The notes below the pieces were generated by a model that was not told where the DNA came from, did not search any database, and saw only the letters and a program-made list of their open reading frames with translations. From Gonium pectorale (lineage: Eukaryota; Chlorophyta; Chlorophyceae; Chlamydomonadales; Volvocaceae): a stretch of 37,639 nt of DNA. The stretch covers positions 1,107,630 through 1,145,268 of the forward strand of contig LSYV01000032.1 in assembly GCA_001584585.1 (NCBI GenBank). The letters are read 5' to 3'. Position 1 is the stretch's first letter. Each line of letters opens with the position of its first letter. Shown here in pieces: positions 32,709-37,639 of the stretch. Position numbers and translations under genes: made by a program.

Positions 32709-35700
32709 TCAATTGCAGCTGGGGTCATTTGCATCTACAAGCCCGTTGCAGTCGTCATCCCACCCGTTTCTGCACCCATCGGAAATAAGTCTCTCACTAC
32801 TCGCCAACTTTCGACACAGGGTGATAGCGGCGTGCGTGCTGTTGCCGCTCCTGAACCTGACGCGCAGCGCGCCCCCGATCCTCCGCTGGTTCGCGGTGAC
32901 CAAGAAGGGGCTGGTCCAGTCCAGCAAGCCGGGCCGGCCGCTTTCGACAAGCACGGGCTGCTGGACTGCTGCCACCCGCTGTTCGGTCTGTGTGCCTGCG
33001 CAGTGCAAACAATCAAGGAAATTGCGACATGTCATGGGAAACGCTCGGGACTATTGGGACATACATGCTATATCCTGCTAGCTAAGGGCGCGCGCCGTCT
33101 GGTGAGGAATGGGAATAATGGCCGAGAATAGCATCTTGAGAAGGGCGCATATGCACCATCTGTCTACTGTGGACGGAGTGGGAGTGGCACCAGCCATATG
33201 CAAGCCAAGCCAATGCCGCCGTATGGTTGATTGGTTCTGCGCGCCGTGCGCGCGCCGCAGTTGCACATCATCAACATGCCCTGCGTACCATTGTAGTTGT
33301 GGATGTAGACCTTGCCGCTGAGGTCAGCTGGCAGCCCGCCGTCAAACAGGTCGCGTCCGCGCATCGCCCTGACTCGGTAGCTAATGAAGTACACGCTTGC
33401 GTTAACTTGCAGACCTGAACCCGTTGGGTCCTCCTTACCCAAATTGACCACAATCTGTGTGTTGTTGGGGTAGAGAATACGAGACGGACAATGAAGTACG
33501 TATGCGGCATGTGAAGGAGGAGCGAGGCTTTGACAGCGCATGTATGGGGGTCCCGGTATGGGTCGTCCCCGCAGTTCAAAGCGCACCCCTCCATCAACTC
33601 CACGTCAATGTATACGTACGCCGTAACGGGACCGAGAACGATAGATTGTTAATCAGGTAACAAGCATACATGAGATATTGCTAGCCTCCCTGCTGTGATG
33701 AAACTACTACTGCAGGCTAGACACGCAGTTGTGTTTGCCGTCGCTATATATATTAGACGGCAAGGTTAAGCGCAGCTGGCCAGAAGACAGATAGACAAAG
33801 CGATGCTCACCATGTTGTTGGGGCCGAGGCTTAGTGCCGGGAGAGTAAAGTTGAGTACATTCGACCCGCCCCGAAAGCTAATGGCGGTAAGGTTCCATTT
33901 CTCTGTGGGCTGAGCCCAACCGATGCGGTACCTGTATGTGTCGGTGCAAGTAAGGATATGCACTACTCGGGTACATACTAGCCAGCCTCACCAAAAGCAT
34001 ACAGGATCGACATACATTCTTCATACATACTACCGCATGCATGCGGGGCCAACTAACGACGTCAGTAACCACTACTGCAAGGAATCGGGCAGTACGCAGC
34101 ATCAGTTCATATTATTCCACACATACACACGCACATGTTTGGGGCGTTGTGACATATGATGCCGTCCGTGTCGTCTCTAGCCTGGCCCATGATGTCGGTG
34201 GGGTCTCCATCTTCAACCAACACCCTTGCGTAGCTTCAATAAGAGCAATTTTGGGAGTGCGGCGGATGCAGGCACACGTCACCATAGGAACTTGGGGCTT
34301 TCTTCAGGGAAAACTTGATTCGGCAGAATGCTGATACGCGTGTATGCAGGTAGCCCATCCATGGGATATATAGCCATCATTAATTAGCTGCATGTGTCTA
34401 TTTGCAAGTCAGCTAAAACTGTCATCACCGTACATCTCTTTAATGTATGCCCAAGGTTTGTGCACATGTAACCTGCCGTGTATTCAGCTTGCTTGTGTCC
34501 TTTTGTCGCAAACGATGTGCCCACGGTGGCACTAAAAAGCAACGAGCTCTGTAGTGGTAGGCAGAATGCCTGACACTGGCTCGTTGCGCGCCAAAAGACC
34601 GGCGCTGCTGCCGTACAACCGCTAAGACCCTCCTCGCCAAACCATCTATATAGCATGCATGCTGTTTATCACACTTACATTGTATCTGTATGTGCTGGAG
34701 GATAGTTGTGGCTAATGCACCTACATGGAACCTTCGATTTTTCCCGTCCCTCAAGTTCACTCCTTTGCGTAAGGTCAGTCGCATCTATCAGTGCGCCTGA
34801 CGAGATCATGTGGCCTAGCCACCCAACGCAACTCACTTTTCCATCGCATATGCCCTGCATGCCCCCGCGTGCAGGGAAAGGCGAGGCATGGTGGCGGAGG
34901 TAGGGAGTTAATCAAGGAGGAATGCGTAGCTAGGGTGGGATAGAGGGGATGGGCAAACACTAGATAGACGACCAGGTGGGCCCGTGTGTAGGTATCCATG
35001 GTCTTGAGAATAAAAACAACCTTCACAAGTAAAGCAAATAACTACGCCTGCAGGAAAAATAATTCCACAGCAGGCGACATTCCTTAACGGTACATCTAGG
35101 TGTGTGGGTTGCAAAGTGTGCAAGTATGGCGCGACATACGCACAATAATGCGAGACCAGCTCGTGCCATGCCTGCCTCAATGCGAGCTCAAGGAGAAGGT
35201 ATGGTTGTTGGTTGTGCGCGCGTGCATACCAGCTAGCACGCATGCATGCAAGGCATACATGCACGTACTCACGTACCCGGCATGCTCCAGTCCGTAGTTG
35301 TGCATTTGCTCGTGCGCCAGGGGGATGGAGCTTATCGAGCCATCCCTTGTTGTCAGAAATCTGTGCACGCAGTGGGGCACCGTAAACGCTTGCTGTACGA
35401 TACATTTTATAATGATAACTCATGATAAAACACCTTCTGATAGCACGTGGAGCTCACTGTGGATGCTTCGTCCATCGTCCCTGATATCCACTATTTGCAG
35501 GCTGTCTGGGACACTAGGCAGGGCATGCTTCGGCGCCAAGCGCTGAAGCGGTGTAGATAGAGACGACAATCATGACCCCACCCCTCGCATTTTGTCCATG
35601 TCCACCACCCCCCGGATCTGACGGACGTGTAACCTGTAACCTGTAATAACCTCGCTCCTGTCAACTGGATGAAAAAACTGGGCCAGCGTTAGACCAGCTG

Positions 35701-37437
35701 TGGGATAAATTCCGCGCACTGACGATACGCATGTTTCGCTACATTCGCTGCAGGTTTCTCTTTTTTTTGAACGCTTACCAGGTAATAGATTCGGCCACTT
35801 GGCCTCACTTACGTGCTGCAGATGTCGGTTATGCAGCTGACGTCGGCGTAGCCTTGCCAGCTGCACGACACTTTGGGCGGCAGGACATAGATGTTGCGCC
35901 GCCGCAGTTTCTTGTCCTTGGCGGTCTTCAGCAATGCATTCAGTCGAGCATTGTTTACCCGCTCCTGTAACGCGCCGTTTCAGTGCGTGTCAGGTCACGC
36001 CGATGATGATGCAGACTAGTCCGGAGCTCTGCCAAACTAGCTCGCCCGCCCGCTACGACATGATTGATCAAAATATGCAAGGCTTGCTATGAGCGCTGAT
36101 GAGCTTGATACGCAGGTTACAGGTTACACGTCCGTCAAAGCCGGGGGGGCCATGGACGATACGCATGAGGCCCACAGTATATATAGTTGCGCACTGCATG
36201 CTGCATGCGTGCACAGACTTACGGTTTCAATCCACCATTCCAACAGACGCTGCCAGGCGCCTTGCTCCTTGGCAGCGCAGCCATTAGAAAAGTCATAGCT
36301 CGAGAATCCGTCAATAGATCCCCTGCAGTCCAGCGGAACTGGGCCGAGCACCATCACGTTGCTGTCCTCAAAGGACGTCCGATTGTAGGAGCAAACACGG
36401 TAGAACCTCTACAGCAATTGGATGATGAGGACCAGGAAGGATGGAAGTGAGCATATTAAAAACATGCAGAGGCATGCAGATAAAGTTTAATCTAGGTTGA
36501 AGAGTCAAAACGCTTGCACTCCTTGGAACAGGCTCAGATCGATCGATGTCCAGGTTCCAATCCTGCGTTGCCGGACGCCGGGCTGATGATATGATAGGAA
36601 GTGATTAAGAGCTTGGAGGTTCAACGAAGTATTACACGCACTTCAGGAGGGACGCGTGCTTCTCCGCTACAGCTGCTGAGCGCAGGTTTTCATAACAATA
36701 GCTTTATAGCTCGCAGGGCAAAACCCCGCTGTTTTTATGGAAAGGAGCGTTCGGCCTTCTGCCCTGGGCAGGCGCGCATGCACATGCATATACAGCATGT
36801 ATGAAATCAGGCAACTGCGCCCTTGCCTGCATGTTCCTGGCGATGGATGTGCTGCCAGGAAAGAGGAGGTTGCGCACATCCTGCATCCAGTCGGAGCAAA
36901 TGTTGGACCGGGATGAAGACAGTCAACTTCCAAGATATGGCCAAAGGATTAACGCGTTCATCCTGCGTAAACCGGGTTCATCAGGGCTCAGCTATCTCAG
37001 CCCATCCAACGAATGCGCACATGCATGGCAGAAAGGAGTGCAGTCTGACGGACTCCTAGCTAGCCCTGCTTTGGCGCAGTTGAAGTAACATGCATGCTTG
37101 TGCGCGCTCCTAACTAGCTGAAGGAATTGCTCGTGCAGTGCCCCACTCGCGCGAGCAATTAACTTTCCATCAATCCTATCTGCTGGGCGGGTTAAAAAGA
37201 GCAGTGGTGGCAAGCGCGTGGCGGTAGCGACGCGATACGCACATACGCGGTGAGCCATTGCCACATGAACCAATCGATCAAGTAACGATTGGATGGGTTA
37301 TAAATATATATATATCCTATCTAAGAGCGCACCTGGGCCGTGACGCTGGGCCTCCATCCTGGGTTGCCCGGGTCGCACCGCGATAGGTCGATCAGGAAGA
37401 CGATGGCTGCAATCTCAATCGTCTTGTTGGTGTAGAT
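32709..37437 (-). CDS. Gene B: gametolysin/VMP-like metalloprotease (peptidase M11), 5' end beyond window
   Basis: Eight exons on the minus strand: 37437-37333, 36408-36223, 35964-35813, 35360-35277, 34233-34135, 33931-33811, 33454-33289 and 32995-32709, giving 399 residues and a TGA stop. Exon order, phases and most lengths equal those of gene A (three exons are identical in length). Landmarks: KTIEIAAIVFLIDLS, CSYNRTSFED, NIYVLPPK, the zinc site HEQMHNYGLEH, Met-turn GDPTDIMG, CHNAPNMYRIGWAQP, FDGGLPADL and a C-terminal DDDCNGLVDANDPSC box. All catalytic residues are present and I see no lesions. The first visible exon starts at an internal AG, and no earlier exon is evident in the remaining 200 bases. 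It converges on gene C. Confidence 0.85.
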
Positions 37438-37639
37438 CTGCAGTCGTCCGGCGCGACAGCCAAAAGCGGCGGTAACAGCCGGCACAACATGTATATATGC
37501 GTAAAGCAGTAGTATCAAGTCGGCAGGTCATCAGCTCTTGGGTGCGTGCGGGCAGGGCACGTTATGTTATTTGCAAGGACCGGGGGCCCATGGGACGGAG
37601 TCAGTATTGGCAAATCAAACATCCTTGAGGTTACAGGTT

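Overview
This looks like nuclear DNA of a volvocine or other chlamydomonadalean green alga. The evidence is many short exons with donors such as GTGCGT, GTGAGT, GTACGT and GTATGT and acceptors usually ending GCAG, Ser-Pro-rich secreted proteins, and three genes of the gametolysin/VMP (peptidase M11) metalloprotease family. The species cannot be fixed from sequence alone. All multi-exon models here were built by eye from splice sites, reading phase and homology between paralogs.

Layout. 1-635: 3' end of an LTR retrotransposon (pol C-terminus, polypurine tract, 3' LTR). 636-3370: no confident gene. 3663-7920 (+): gene A, an M11 metalloprotease, 5' end not found. 7921-9622: no gene seen. 9623-10032 (-): solo LTR of the same family with a perfect 5-bp target duplication. 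10417-11442 (+): LINE reverse-transcriptase fragment running into a 33-N gap. 12130-13110: degenerate minisatellite. 13436-15875 (-): decayed multi-pass membrane-protein gene. 17894-29725 (+): gene C, about 24 exons and 1,560 residues. 29726-32400: repeats, a tRNA-like SINE and an orphan coding-like stretch. 32709-37437 (-): gene B, close paralog of A, 5' end beyond the window.

The most striking locus is gene C. It predicts one secreted protein with a signal peptide, a Pro/Ser-rich stalk, an M11 zinc protease domain (HELLHNFGLGH and a GDLSSPMG Met-turn), two SUEL-type galactose-binding lectin domains, a polyproline linker, two PAN-like modules, a second polyproline linker, two Apple-like modules, a CBM1-like cellulose-binding module, a Cys-rich spacer and a second CBM1-like module. 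Almost every module after the protease is bounded by phase-1 introns, as expected from exon shuffling. One internal junction (exon 5 to exon 6) is out of phase in my model.

Genes A and B are convergent, with the same eight visible exons and phases, and they flank gene C, so three related proteases lie within 34 kb. By family knowledge these enzymes degrade or remodel the glycoprotein cell wall or extracellular matrix. The added lectin and carbohydrate-binding modules of gene C suggest, by inference, a matrix-anchored protease.
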